In this document: positions 36,730-46,625 of the stretch, piece after piece | How the letters are laid out: each line of letters starts with the position of its first letter | Numbering within the stretch: the first letter of the stretch is position 1 | Assembly (NCBI RefSeq): GCF_043235035.1 | Contig: NZ_JAZAQF010000028.1 | Coordinates: 124,001 to 188,000, forward strand | Source of the DNA: CACIAM-69d sp001698445 | GTDB lineage: Bacteria > Cyanobacteriota > Cyanobacteriia > CACIAM-69d | DNA: 64,000 nt | Reading direction: 5' to 3' | Notes under the pieces: generated by a model | The model's input: the letters and a program-made list of their open reading frames with translations, nothing else | Databases searched by the model: none | Told to the model about the DNA's origin: nothing | Position numbers and translations under genes: made by a program

Positions 36730-36732
36730 CTA
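36691..36732. repeat. Heptamer short tandem repeat (STRR-like)
   Basis: Six 7 bp units, (A/G)TAACTA with minor changes, run from 36691 to 36732. The last unit contains the CheA stop codon (TAG on the minus strand). Heptamer repeats are a recognised feature of some cyanobacterial genomes. Confidence 0.75.
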
Positions 36733-39276
36733 GGGCGATCGAGCCAGTTCGCGCAAAATTCCCAGCAGCGCCGCTTGGTTAAATGCATCCTTGGTTAGGT
36801 AGGCATTGGCTCCGGCTTCCGCGCCCCGTCGTTTGTCTGCGTCGGAATTCAGGGAGGATACGAGGACGATCGGGAGGTCGTCGTACTCGGGCATTTGACG
36901 AATTCGCGCCGTTAGCCCCAACCCGTCCAAACGAGGCATTTGAATATCGGAGACGATCGCGTCAAAGGTGCGCGATCGCAGCTTGTGCAGTGCATCCATC
37001 CCGTCGGTGGCGGTCACCACGTCGTAGCCAGCGGTTTCCAAAATTCGCTTTTCTTGGGTACGGGTGGCGATCGAGTCTTCCACCAACAAAATCGCTGGCG
37101 GCCGGGCCATACTCAGGGAGTCGGCCGTGCTCAGGCTGCTGTTGCGGCTGGTGCGGCCGCCCAAGGTGGCAAACAAGTCCGGCGGGTGCAGCACGGGGCA
37201 CACATCTCCATTGCCCAAAATCGTCACCCCAGACACATTCCGCACGCGCACCAGCAGTTTGCTCTGGGGCTTGAGCATAATTTCTTGCACATCAATCAGC
37301 CGATCGACAAATACGGCCAGGCGATCGCGCCCCATCACCAACACCACACAGGGATGGGGAATGACATCGACCCGATCGGGCGCGGGCCCCGGCGGCAATC
37401 CCGGCAACTCCAGCAAATCCCCCAGGTCGGTGGCGGAAACCGGTTCCCCTTCCAGCAAAATGACGGGGCGACCTTCCAAGGCAGTGATTTGACTGACCGG
37501 CACAAGGCGCGTTTCGTGAACATATTCCAAAGGAATGGCCAAGGTGCGATCGCGCGTCATCACCAACAGGGCTTGGGTGGCCGCCAGGGTTGTCCCCACC
37601 GTGAGGGTGATGGTGCAACCCTGACCCGGCTTGGACTGCACCATCACCCGACCCTTCAGTCGTTCCGCACAAACCCGCACCGCATCAAGGCCAACCCCTC
37701 GTCCCGATAGCTCGGTGGCTTCCAGGCGGGTGGAAAATCCTGGCAACAAAATCAGCTCAAAAATCTGTTCATCCTGCCAATGGGCGAGTTCTTCGGCACT
37801 GTAAAGCTGCTGGCGAACGGCGGTGGCGATAATTGCCTGACGATCCAAGCCGCGGCCGTCGTCGCTGAGGGAAATCAAGACCCGATCGCCCTGTTGAGCA
37901 CCCCACAACCGCAAGGTGGCACAAGCGGGTTTGCCGGCCGCCTGACGTTCAGCCGCTGACTCAATGCCGTGGTCGATCGCGTTGCGCACCAGGTGTAGCA
38001 AAGGATCTCGTAGCGCTTCAATCACCTGTTTGTCGGCGGTGGTTTCGCCCCCTTCCACCACTAGGGTGACGGCCTTGTCCTGCTGCTGGGCCAAGTCACG
38101 TACCATGCGCGGAAAATGTTGAAACACCGTGGCTAAGGGCAACAGCCGCAGGGAACGGGTGCGATCTTTCAGGTCATCGGTAATTGCCTCCAGGCGGTGG
38201 TTGGCGTTTTGGACTCGTTCCCGCAAGCCATAGAGGGCCTGTTGAAATTCTTCGTGCAGTTGATGCCGTTGCTGATCGCTACGACGATGATCGATGGCTA
38301 GGGTGTGATCACTAATCCGTTGCTGTCCCCGATCGAGCAAGCGCAATTCTTCCCACAGCCGCACCAACCCATCGAGCAAGGCCGCCTGGTGGGAGAGTCG
38401 TCGCTCAATGGCCGCCAACTCACCCACCCGATCGACCAGTCCATCTAAATGGCGGGTGGCAACGCGGATCGTGTCGATGTGGTATGGCTCGGCGCTGGTG
38501 GGCGTGATGGGATTAACTGAATGGATTGAATTAACTGGACTGGTTGGGCGATCGGGCGATCGAGCCGGTGGGGGCGATGTGGTGGCTGGGGAAGTGGGGA
38601 CTGAAGAAGCGGGGCGATCGGCTCCAAGCGCTGGAACCGAATTAGAAACTGCTGGCGGTGTTGTCGAGGGGGTTACTTCCGGTTCGCTGGGCTGTTCTGA
38701 AATTAAGTCTGAAATTAATTGGGGCTCTGGAATTGGCTCTGGAATTAGCTCTGGAATTAATTGGGGCTCTGGAATTGGCTCTGGAATTAGCTCTGAGTTT
38801 CCTTCAAAACTCGCTGGGGGCGTTTGGGCGATCGGGAGCGGACTGGGTTCCAGCGGCATCAACTCCAACTCAGCCACCCCACTGCTGGCCTGCATTAGCC
38901 GAGCCAACACCCGCACCGGATCGATCGCAGAAGGCAGTTCACTCGGCAGCTCCTCCGTGGCCTCCTGTACCAACTGCTTGACCGCATCCAGAGTGTTATA
39001 GAGCGTTTCCGCCAGCAGCGGCGTGAGGCTGAGTTCCTGACTCTGCAACTGCTTCAGCACATGCTCCACCTGATGAACCAGTTTTTCCACATGGTTCACC
39101 CCCAGCATTCGCGAGTCTCCCTTCAGGGTGTGGGCCGCCCGCAACAGTTCCGCAAAGTCATCGCGATCGCTGGAATTTTGTTCAAACCGCAGCAGTCCTG
39201 TTTCCAGGGTTTGCAGGTGCTCGCCACTGGACAAGCGATAGAGTTCCCGCAGATCCCGATCGTCAATGATTGCCAT
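36730..39276 (-). CDS. Hybrid CheA-type histidine kinase with receiver domain
   Basis: An 848-residue kinase. The Hpt domain carries H49 in RAAHTLKGDSRM, and a long linker has a duplicated 14-residue IPEPIPEPQLIPEL repeat (~170-200). Then come the dimerisation helix, the ATPase core (HLVRNAIDHGIE, LSDDGRGLD, SGRGVGLDAV), a CheW-like domain, and a C-terminal receiver with phospho-acceptor D777 in IVSDIQMP. This Hpt-CheA-CheW-REC order is that of WspE-type kinases. It lies 21 bp behind the receptor gene and is the last gene of the chemosensory unit. It would phosphorylate its own receiver and an external response regulator. Confidence 0.93.
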   Translation of the reverse strand: MAIIDDRDLRELYRLSSGEHLQTLETGLLRFEQNSSDRDDFAELLRAAHTLKGDSRMLGVNHVEKLVHQVEHVLKQLQSQELSLTPLLAETLYNTLDAVKQLVQEATEELPSELPSAIDPVRVLARLMQASSGVAELELMPLEPSPLPIAQTPPASFEGNSELIPEPIPEPQLIPELIPEPIPEPQLISDLISEQPSEPEVTPSTTPPAVSNSVPALGADRPASSVPTSPATTSPPPARSPDRPTSPVNSIHSVNPITPTSAEPYHIDTIRVATRHLDGLVDRVGELAAIERRLSHQAALLDGLVRLWEELRLLDRGQQRISDHTLAIDHRRSDQQRHQLHEEFQQALYGLRERVQNANHRLEAITDDLKDRTRSLRLLPLATVFQHFPRMVRDLAQQQDKAVTLVVEGGETTADKQVIEALRDPLLHLVRNAIDHGIESAAERQAAGKPACATLRLWGAQQGDRVLISLSDDGRGLDRQAIIATAVRQQLYSAEELAHWQDEQIFELILLPGFSTRLEATELSGRGVGLDAVRVCAERLKGRVMVQSKPGQGCTITLTVGTTLAATQALLVMTRDRTLAIPLEYVHETRLVPVSQITALEGRPVILLEGEPVSATDLGDLLELPGLPPGPAPDRVDVIPHPCVVLVMGRDRLAVFVDRLIDVQEIMLKPQSKLLVRVRNVSGVTILGNGDVCPVLHPPDLFATLGGRTSRNSSLSTADSLSMARPPAILLVEDSIATRTQEKRILETAGYDVVTATDGMDALHKLRSRTFDAIVSDIQMPRLDGLGLTARIRQMPEYDDLPIVLVSSLNSDADKRRGAEAGANAYLTKDAFNQAALLGILRELARSP

Positions 39277-39297
39277 CAGCCGTTCCCCATCCGGAAT

Positions 39298-40764
39298 CTA
39301 AACCATCTCTTGCAGGTCGCGGGCCGCCTCTTCCAAGCGTCGAGTGCCGATGCGGGTTTGGGCAATGCCTTCGGCGGTTTGCTTGGCCCCTTGGTTCAGG
39401 GCGTTCATGGCCTGCACCACTTGATCAACGGCGATCGCCTGCTGGCGAATATTCAGCGAAATTTGTTGGTTACTCACCACCACCATATCGATCGCCCGCG
39501 CCACCTCGTCAAAGGCCCCCGCCGTTTGCTGGCTGGCCGTTAAGCCCACTTCCACGCGCTTGCTACCCTCTTCCGTGGCCATAACTGTGGTGTCGATCGC
39601 CCCTTGAATTTCCGTCACCAACCCATCAATCTTTTGGGCCGATTCCTTGCTGCGATCGGCCAGCTTGCGAATTTCCGCTGCCACCACCGAAAAACCCTTG
39701 CCATGTTCCCCCGCCCGCACGGCCTCCACCGCCGCATTCAGGGCCAACATATTGGTTTGATTGGCTACATCCGTCACCAACTGCGTAATGCTGCCAATTT
39801 GGGCCGCCTGGCTGCTCAGTTGGGAAATTTGTTGGGCGATCGCATTCATCTGCATTCGCATTTCCGTCATGCTCTCCAGGGTTTGGCCCACCGTGCGGTT
39901 GCCATCCTCCACCAAATGCAAAACCCGCTGGGAAGCCGCCGCCGCCGACTCCGCCTGTTCCGCCGACTGCCGAGATGAAGCACTCAGCTCATCCATTGTG
40001 GCCGTGGTTTCATTCACCGAAGCGGCTTGGGCGCTGGAAGTGCGTTCCTGCTGTTCCACCGTGGCCGCAATTTCACTGGATGAAGCTGCCAGGCTGCTGC
40101 TAACTTCAAACATTTGCCGACTCACCGCCACCACGATCCAAATCCCCAACACCGTGGATCCCAAAACCGCCAGCCCGGTGGTCAACAGGGAAATATTCGA
40201 CAGGGCCGTCAGGGCATCGTTTTGATCCTTCAGGGTTTTGTCCACCAATTCCGATTGCCGACTGCGCAGAATTTCCACCAACCGTTCAACACTTTGAATG
40301 GCTTGGCGACCCCCATCCCGCTTCCATTCCACAATCGCCTCGGCCGGCTTTTGGCGAGCAATGGTCAATAGTTTTTCGTTGATGGAAATTAATTGCGCCA
40401 AATCTCGCTTCAGTTCGCCCAGAGTTTCCCGCTGCCGAGCATCCACAACGATCGCTTCCAAGTCGGTCATAGCCTTGTCAGCGTTCCGACGCGCCTGATC
40501 AAAGGAAGTAATGGAAACAGGATTTTGATCGAGCAAGTATCCTCGGGTGGCGCGGGAAATCGTTTGGGCATTAAACCCCAACAGACCGATTTTTTCTTCC
40601 ACTTGCGTAACTCGGTTAAAAGTTGCCTGTTGCTCTCGCACGGATTGCACATTGTTCAAAACCACGGTGGTGGCAATGATTGACAGGGCGATCGGCATCG
40701 CATATCCCAGGGAAATTTGATACCGCAGCCGCCAGTGGCGATTGTCTTTGAGGGGGGAATTCAT
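39298..40764 (-). CDS. Methyl-accepting chemotaxis protein
   Basis: A 488-residue receptor. A membrane helix near residues 15-35 and a second near ~190-210 bound a helical sensing domain of about 150 residues (CHASE3-like by its TRGYLLDQN segment). The cytoplasmic signalling hairpin contains the invariant tip VTDVANQTNMLALNAAVEAVRAGE, GKGFSVVAAEIRKLADRS, and paired methylation-type helices. There is no separate HAMP domain evident. The chosen start is ATG 40764; a TTG lies 15 bases upstream. It precedes the CheA gene by 21 bp. The signal is unknown. Confidence 0.93.
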   Translation of the reverse strand: MNSPLKDNRHWRLRYQISLGYAMPIALSIIATTVVLNNVQSVREQQATFNRVTQVEEKIGLLGFNAQTISRATRGYLLDQNPVSITSFDQARRNADKAMTDLEAIVVDARQRETLGELKRDLAQLISINEKLLTIARQKPAEAIVEWKRDGGRQAIQSVERLVEILRSRQSELVDKTLKDQNDALTALSNISLLTTGLAVLGSTVLGIWIVVAVSRQMFEVSSSLAASSSEIAATVEQQERTSSAQAASVNETTATMDELSASSRQSAEQAESAAAASQRVLHLVEDGNRTVGQTLESMTEMRMQMNAIAQQISQLSSQAAQIGSITQLVTDVANQTNMLALNAAVEAVRAGEHGKGFSVVAAEIRKLADRSKESAQKIDGLVTEIQGAIDTTVMATEEGSKRVEVGLTASQQTAGAFDEVARAIDMVVVSNQQISLNIRQQAIAVDQVVQAMNALNQGAKQTAEGIAQTRIGTRRLEEAARDLQEMV

Positions 40765-40838
40765 GGTTTTGTCCTGCAAAGTTGGGGGGAAATTCGGAAG
40801 CTTGGGGGGGCGATCGCCCCGTGGGCTTCAAGACTGAC

Positions 40839-41933
40839 CTAGAGACTTTCGTTGACCACCAAGCTCGGATCGCGCAACAGGGTGGCCACATCCAGCCAAC
40901 TGGTGGCCTGGCCTCCGTTTACATGGATGCCCCGAATGTAGGTGTTGTCTCGGTTGACGATTGCTGAATCTAGGGAGCCGTTGACGGGAGCCAGTTGCTC
41001 AGCGGTGCTGGCATTAAAAGGAACGGGAGCTAAGCGCTGGGCACTGACCCATTGGGTTTCGATCGCCCGATCGATCGCTAAGCCCACCGTTAAGTCCTCC
41101 ACCTGCACGATCGCCACCAGCGATCGGGTAACGGCGGGCCGGCGCTCTTGGCCTAACCAGGGGCTGATGTCAATGGCCGTCACAATCTCGCCCCGCAGAT
41201 TGGCATTTCCCAGCACGTGGCTGGGACAGCAAGGCAGAGGCACAATCACCGGCAACTCCGCCAACTCCCGCACGGCCGCTGCGTCAATGCCAAAGCGTTC
41301 GCCACCAATTTCCACCACGATCCAAGGTTGCCCCTCTTGGTCACTGTTGGTGCGATCGGCCTCAGCCAGTTCCACCGCCCGCGCCCGCAACAGGGCCTGA
41401 TCCATCGCTGAGAGGGTTTGCCATCGATCGGTGGCGGAATCAAGGGATGATTGGTGCCACTCGGGCCGTTGCAACACCGTGAACAGATTTTCACTGTTGA
41501 TCAGGGCGATGGGCTGACCGGCCAAAAGCACCACATCCCGCACAATCTCGCGGGCCTGGGCTGACAGTTCTGCCACCAACAGGCTGGGGTCTGGATCCAG
41601 CATCACCCCTTGCAGATCCACCGCCTCATTCACAATCAGCCCCAAGCTCACCCCCTGGGGCGATCGCAACACTACAATCGCATCGGAGAGGCCATAGGGC
41701 GATCGAGCCAGGCCCAAGCAATCTGCCAAATCCACCACCGGCAATAGTTTTCCCCGCCGGTCGATCGCTCCCAAATAGCCGGCTCCCAACCCCGCGATCG
41801 GCTTCAACTCCACCAAGGGCAAAGTTTCCTCCACCCACTGGGCCTCCAAACCGCACAGGGTTCGCATCACATCCACAATCAAATAGCTTTGTTCAGTCGC
41901 CACAAACCCTTCACCGCCCCCTTCACCGCCCAT
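40839..41933 (-). CDS. Protein with two CheW domains
   Basis: A 364-residue scaffold with CheW domains at both ends (about residues 10-140 and 200-350). The first has YLGAIDRRGKLLPVVDLADCLG and the second has VLGNANLRGEIVTAIDISPWLG, the two homologous hydrophobic segments that link a receptor to CheA. In Wsp systems two separate CheW proteins flank the cheR-type gene; here both domains are in one chain. It is followed by the receptor gene after 74 bp. The cheR-like gene lies upstream across a 679 bp gap containing a MITE-like element. Confidence 0.88.
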   Translation of the reverse strand: MGGEGGGEGFVATEQSYLIVDVMRTLCGLEAQWVEETLPLVELKPIAGLGAGYLGAIDRRGKLLPVVDLADCLGLARSPYGLSDAIVVLRSPQGVSLGLIVNEAVDLQGVMLDPDPSLLVAELSAQAREIVRDVVLLAGQPIALINSENLFTVLQRPEWHQSSLDSATDRWQTLSAMDQALLRARAVELAEADRTNSDQEGQPWIVVEIGGERFGIDAAAVRELAELPVIVPLPCCPSHVLGNANLRGEIVTAIDISPWLGQERRPAVTRSLVAIVQVEDLTVGLAIDRAIETQWVSAQRLAPVPFNASTAEQLAPVNGSLDSAIVNRDNTYIRGIHVNGGQATSWLDVATLLRDPSLVVNESL

Positions 41934-42612
41934 GTTGCTGAACCAGCCAGCCCCGCTCGATCGCCCCGACCATCACGCTAGCGATCGCCCCAAAGAGATC
42001 GCGCCAGGAATCGACCTCAGACTCGTCACAATGCTAGGGTGAGTTTGAAGTCTCGAACGCTCAAAGTTACCGGGCAAAATATGCGTCTTTTTGCCATATT
42101 TCTCTTTTAGAGGATGTTTGAAAAGTATTTTTTGGCACAGGTCAAGCACCAATAATCGTGGGGTCAAAGGGCTTAAGCCCCTTGTCTACATCGATCACTG
42201 AGGCGTGCAGAGTGGCAATTTTGGCTTTTCAAACAACCTCTTAGAAATCTGTTACAACCCCTTGTCTGTGGGGATCACACAGATTTGACAAAAACCTTTT
42301 TCGCTTTTACCTTTCGCTGTTTACCTTTGATTCCTGAATCACGGAGACTCTGCCATGGCTTTTTGTTCGATCGTTGTCCTGATAAACTAACTTGAGTTTA
42401 CTTTCGATTTTTCCAACCTTTGGGATTTTTGGCGTTTTCTTTATGTTTTTTGTGAAATCTCTATTTTTTTGCATAATTAATCGCCAATGGATAACTAATT
42501 GACAATTAACAGACTACGAATTGACAACTATTCATTGACAAACTACTCGCCAATCAACGAATTGCCTGTGGATGGAAAATCAATAAAAATCTAGGAAATC
42601 CTACAAGAAGCA
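41934..42612. other. Gap inside the chemosensory cluster with MITE-like element
   Basis: 679 bp between the double-CheW and CheR genes. It holds a MITE-like element (listed separately), three TTGACA copies at 42499, 42521 and 42535 on the plus strand, and AT-rich DNA. On the minus strand, the CheW promoter may have to lie here, if the cluster is not one transcript. Confidence 0.65.
42109..42241. mobile_element. MITE-like element
   Basis: Ends match as inverted repeats in 16 of 17 positions (AGAGGATGTTTGAAAAG at 42109-42125, CTTTTCAAACAACCTCT at 42225-42241). TTAG flanks both sides (42107-42110, 42241-42244), a possible target duplication. The centre has the 20-mer CAAAGGGCTTAAGCCCCTTG (42165-42184), found again exactly at 60676. 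No coding capacity. Confidence 0.65.
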
Positions 42613-44310
42613 CTAATGATTTCGGGCAGCACCGATTGTGGCCAGATGCTCCTTGAGGCGATCGCTCAACTCCCCCGCCGTTAAATGGTGATGGTCAAAC
42701 ACCGGCCAATGGGGAGCAAAATCCTGCAACAGTTCCAACGCCGAAGCATAAAGACGACGCGCCGCCGTAGCATCCCCAATTCGCTCATATAAGCTGGCTA
42801 ATTCCAGTCGGGGAGGCAGCGCGTGGCGATCCAAATATACCGCCCGTCGCAAAAATTGTTTGGCTTGATCGAGCTGGTTTTGTTCCTCCCAAATACGCGC
42901 CAACAGACAGCAAATTTCTGTGGACTCTGGCTCAATTTCCAAGGCTTGCTGACAATATTGGTTGGCTTCTTGGCTGGCTCCCCAATTGGCATGAAGGCAA
43001 GCGAGTGCATAAAGTGTGGCGCTACTGTTGGGATAGTGTTTTAGCAGTTGCAACAATTTTTGCTTGAGTCGATTGTGCAACTGCTCTGTTTGATTTTTTG
43101 GGGCAGCATAGGGCTTGGAAAGGGGCTTAACCACCGGCACTTTAGGGGACGACGGCTGAAGGGAATGGGGGGACGCATCGGTGGGCCGGGGATTGCTCGA
43201 TCGGGAATTATTTAGATGGCTAGAATCAGCTAGATCATTCAAATGATCCGATCGCGAATAATTCAGCCGTTCCTGATGATTGGCGATTGCCGTTTCAATC
43301 GCAATCACTTGAGCATCAGCATTGATCAACGGAGCCGAATGAAGCGTTTCCACCCCATTTTTCAGCCTCACCGTATTTTCCAAGAGATTTTCCAATGGAT
43401 TTTCTAAATTACTGGCAGCGGCATAGGGTTGGCTTAAGCCATTGATTGGTGGCAAAGACGGTGCGGTTGCTTGTCCCGATCGGCGACGATAGATGACCGA
43501 TTCTGGATAAATTTGAGTTGCAAAGGACTGCAGCGGTTGATGGCATAGTTCCGCATGACCCGTGAGCAAGTATCCCCCAGGTGCGAGAGCCTTGGCAAAC
43601 AAGTCAACGGCCTGTGTAATCGACTCCGTGGCAAAGTAGATAAAAACATTTCGACAAAGAATTAAATCAAACTTGCCAACATCAGTTAAGGGCAATTTAT
43701 CATTCACCAAGTTGAAATTTTGAAAGGTCACCAATCGCTGAATCGCCGGGTCAATTTGCCAACCATCCGCCAGAGGTCGGAAATAGGTTTGCCAAACGGT
43801 GGAATCAATCGCTCGGAATGACCACGATCGAAAACGACCCGATCGGGCCCGATCGAGCGCTTCTTCATTAATATCTGTGGCAAAGATGCGAACTTGCCAA
43901 TTTTCATGGGCCGGCAACATGCCCTGCAAAGCAATCGCCAAGGAATAGGGTTCTTCGCCCCCAGCACAGGCCGCACTCCATAAACAAAGCCGCCGACTTC
44001 CTCTCCGACTCAAAATTAGCTCTGGCAAAATCTGCCGTTGCAAGAGCGCAAACTGTCCCCGATCGCGGAAAAAATAACTTTCCGTATTAGTGATGACATT
44101 AATTAAAGGTTGCCAAGCCTGGTGACCATAGGGACTTTGATCCAACAGTAGTTGACGATAGGTAGCCCAGGTTTGGGGGCTGCCCACTCGCCAACGATTA
44201 TGCAAAAACTGAGTCAGATCTTCGAGATCGCTAGCCCGTAGTCGTAGGCCATAGCGATCGTAGATGACAGGAACCAGTTCATGGAGCAGCGCAATAACCT
44301 CTGGGGGCAT
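42613..44310 (-). CDS. CheR-type methyltransferase with TPR repeats
   Basis: A 565-residue protein. The N-terminal ~270 residues are a CheR domain: NTESYFFRDRGQFALL, LWSAACAGGEEPYSLA (SAM-binding), FATDINEEALDRARSG and DLILCRNVFIYF. A Ser-rich linker follows, then TPR-like repeats to the end (ATLYALACLHANWGASQEANQYCQQALEIEP and neighbours). CheR methylates receptor glutamates with SAM; the TPR tail resembles WspC. Its stop is 679 bp before the double-CheW start. No CheB demethylase is in the window. ATG 44310 gives the natural length. Confidence 0.92.
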   Translation of the reverse strand: MPPEVIALLHELVPVIYDRYGLRLRASDLEDLTQFLHNRWRVGSPQTWATYRQLLLDQSPYGHQAWQPLINVITNTESYFFRDRGQFALLQRQILPELILSRRGSRRLCLWSAACAGGEEPYSLAIALQGMLPAHENWQVRIFATDINEEALDRARSGRFRSWSFRAIDSTVWQTYFRPLADGWQIDPAIQRLVTFQNFNLVNDKLPLTDVGKFDLILCRNVFIYFATESITQAVDLFAKALAPGGYLLTGHAELCHQPLQSFATQIYPESVIYRRRSGQATAPSLPPINGLSQPYAAASNLENPLENLLENTVRLKNGVETLHSAPLINADAQVIAIETAIANHQERLNYSRSDHLNDLADSSHLNNSRSSNPRPTDASPHSLQPSSPKVPVVKPLSKPYAAPKNQTEQLHNRLKQKLLQLLKHYPNSSATLYALACLHANWGASQEANQYCQQALEIEPESTEICCLLARIWEEQNQLDQAKQFLRRAVYLDRHALPPRLELASLYERIGDATAARRLYASALELLQDFAPHWPVFDHHHLTAGELSDRLKEHLATIGAARNH

Positions 44311-44381
44311 AACCTTGACAGAAAGAGACAGGGAATAGCCCTTGTCTTCACGAGTAACTCATGCAACGAGCTGTCTTGAGT

Positions 44382-46625
44382 TTAGTGGTTACGATCGGTC
44401 ACTGCTAGGGGGAGCCACAGGTGGAAGGTTGTGCCCTTTTGGGGTTGGGATTCGCAGGCAATTTTGCCCCCATGCCGATCGACCACAATTTGGTAACTGA
44501 TGGATAGACCCAACCCAGTGCCTTTGCCAACGGGTTTGGTGGTGAAAAAGGGATCAAAAATTCGAGAAGTGACCTCTGGGGGAATTCCGTTGCCGTTGTC
44601 TTGAATGGTGATTTCAACGCCTGGCTTTGAGGGTTGACCAAACTCATTCACCGCAGAATTTTCTGCCATTAATCGAGTGCGAATTACAATGCGCGGATCG
44701 GTTTCTCGGTCTTCGAGCGCATCGATCGCATTGCTTAATAGGTTCATAAACACTTGATTGAGTTGGCCGCTGTGGCATTCCACAAAGGGCAACTCGCCAT
44801 AATCACGCACCACTTCAATTCGATTTTGCCGGCCTTTACGCTCCAGGCGGCTATGCAAAATGAGCAAGGTACTGTCGATGCCTTCATGCAAATCCACGGA
44901 GGAGACTTCCGCGCGATCGAGCCGCGAGAAATTGCGCATGGAAGCCACAATGCCTTGAATCCGTTCTGTGCCTTGGCGCATGGAATGCAAGACCTTTGGC
45001 AAATCTTCTAGCACGAATTCCAAGTCCATCTGCTCGGCCTGGGCCATGATTTCGGGATCATGGTCATGGGTGTGGCGTTGGTACAGGCGCACCAGTTCGA
45101 TCAATTCCGTGAGGGCATCGCTGGCCCAATCCAGGTTGCCGCTGATGAAGTTGACGGGGTTGTTAATTTCGTGGGCAATGCCGGCCGCCAACTGGCCAAG
45201 GCTAGACATTTTTTCGGAGTGAACCAGTTGGGCTTGGGCTTTTTTCAAATCCTCAAGGGTACGTTCTAGCTCGTGAAATTGGGTTTCGGTGGCGCGCACG
45301 GCGGCCTGGGAGCGATCGTACAGTTCTGCTTGGCTGATGGCGACGGCCAGGCGATCGGCCGCCCAGCGCAGGGCCTCGCAGTCGTCGCTAGACCATTGAC
45401 GACGTTGGCTAGTGGTGGTGCAGGCGATCGCCCCGGCATGGCCAGAAGCCGTCTGCACAGGCACAATCAACAGGGCATTGATCCCGGCGGACTCGGCCCA
45501 GTGGGCCACTTGGGGATCGGGGTGGTGCAGCAGGTGGGTGAGTTGTGTCCAGGGCAGGGTGGAAGTGGTGCTTGAATCTGCCCGATCGAGCGCCGCTGGC
45601 ATCAACAGGGAGGGCAGGCCTTGGGCGATTGCCCGGGTGAAAGCCCCGTCCAAGGCCGGTTGGCGGCTGTCTTGGTGGCTAACGGTGAGCTGCATGGCTC
45701 CGTTGGGGCCCCGCAAGGCCCACAAATACGCACAGCGATCGACCCGCAACACCAGGCGCAACTCTCGCACCGCCGCCGCCAAAATCGCATCCAAATCGAG
45801 GGATGAGCGGATTTTTTCGAGCCAAGGTCGCAGCCGCACCTCTGGCTTTTGTCGATCGCCCTGTTTAGCCAAGTCATGGCCCAGCGCCAGCGCCACCAAC
45901 CGCGCCACCTGTTCCACCGCCTCTTGCATGGCCAACGACCAGGGGCGATCGCGCCACAGCAACAACATCCCCAGGGGATGCCGCTCCATGCGCAGGGGAT
46001 AAGCCCCCCAGTAAAAAGCCTGGGCAGAGGATGCCGCCCCCTCGGAACCGGTCTCCAACCCTTGGGGTGCAAGCTGCGACAGTTCCAGCTTGCCCATGGA
46101 GCGACTGCCCCGCCGCCCCAACTTGCGCACCTCCGCTTCCGACACGGAGCGATCAAAATGCACCGCCAAATTTCGCCCCTGTCCCCGCACAAACAGGGCC
46201 GCCAACTTGAACCGATGTTGCACCCGATCGTAAGACCACAGTTCCGCTTCCTTTAGATCCAGGTAACGGGCTAAGTAACGTAATGTTCGTTGCAGTCGCC
46301 GTTCCAGGGGCCCCGTGCCGGTCAAAATGGCCCCCACCCCATTCAGCATCGTCAGCAGCGATCGACAGTCCGCCTCGGAACTGCTATCTAGCCAATGAGC
46401 CGTTGAATCTGGATCCGCGCTGAAGGCCAACTCTTGATTCAGGGAAGCCGAATTGGCCACTGGTTGATTCGCTGAATGATTCGTTGACTCGATCGCACCG
46501 TCAGACCAAGAGGAGCTATTTCTGAGACGTGCCGCTGAGGTTCCGAGGGAATGAACTAACAACGGCCCAGCTTGGGATCGATGAGGCGATCGCCGCATGG
46601 CGTAGGACGGTAGTTGAGTAACCAT
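44382..46625 (-). CDS. GAF-domain sensor histidine kinase
   Basis: A ~747-residue soluble kinase with no membrane segment. GAF-like sensing domains span roughly residues 100-260 and 290-450 (WSYDRVQHRFKLAALF and DRCAYLWALRGPNG). A coiled-coil HisKA follows with the phospho-acceptor histidine in GIAHEINNPVNF, and a full ATPase domain with NLLSNAIDALED, DNGNGIP and GKGTGLGLSI. Such cyanobacterial kinases often sit with chemosensory genes. It is 71 bp upstream of the CheR gene on the same strand and is likely part of the unit, though it lacks a linked receiver. ATG 46625 is preferred to an upstream frame start. Confidence 0.9.
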   Translation of the reverse strand: MVTQLPSYAMRRSPHRSQAGPLLVHSLGTSAARLRNSSSWSDGAIESTNHSANQPVANSASLNQELAFSADPDSTAHWLDSSSEADCRSLLTMLNGVGAILTGTGPLERRLQRTLRYLARYLDLKEAELWSYDRVQHRFKLAALFVRGQGRNLAVHFDRSVSEAEVRKLGRRGSRSMGKLELSQLAPQGLETGSEGAASSAQAFYWGAYPLRMERHPLGMLLLWRDRPWSLAMQEAVEQVARLVALALGHDLAKQGDRQKPEVRLRPWLEKIRSSLDLDAILAAAVRELRLVLRVDRCAYLWALRGPNGAMQLTVSHQDSRQPALDGAFTRAIAQGLPSLLMPAALDRADSSTTSTLPWTQLTHLLHHPDPQVAHWAESAGINALLIVPVQTASGHAGAIACTTTSQRRQWSSDDCEALRWAADRLAVAISQAELYDRSQAAVRATETQFHELERTLEDLKKAQAQLVHSEKMSSLGQLAAGIAHEINNPVNFISGNLDWASDALTELIELVRLYQRHTHDHDPEIMAQAEQMDLEFVLEDLPKVLHSMRQGTERIQGIVASMRNFSRLDRAEVSSVDLHEGIDSTLLILHSRLERKGRQNRIEVVRDYGELPFVECHSGQLNQVFMNLLSNAIDALEDRETDPRIVIRTRLMAENSAVNEFGQPSKPGVEITIQDNGNGIPPEVTSRIFDPFFTTKPVGKGTGLGLSISYQIVVDRHGGKIACESQPQKGTTFHLWLPLAVTDRNH

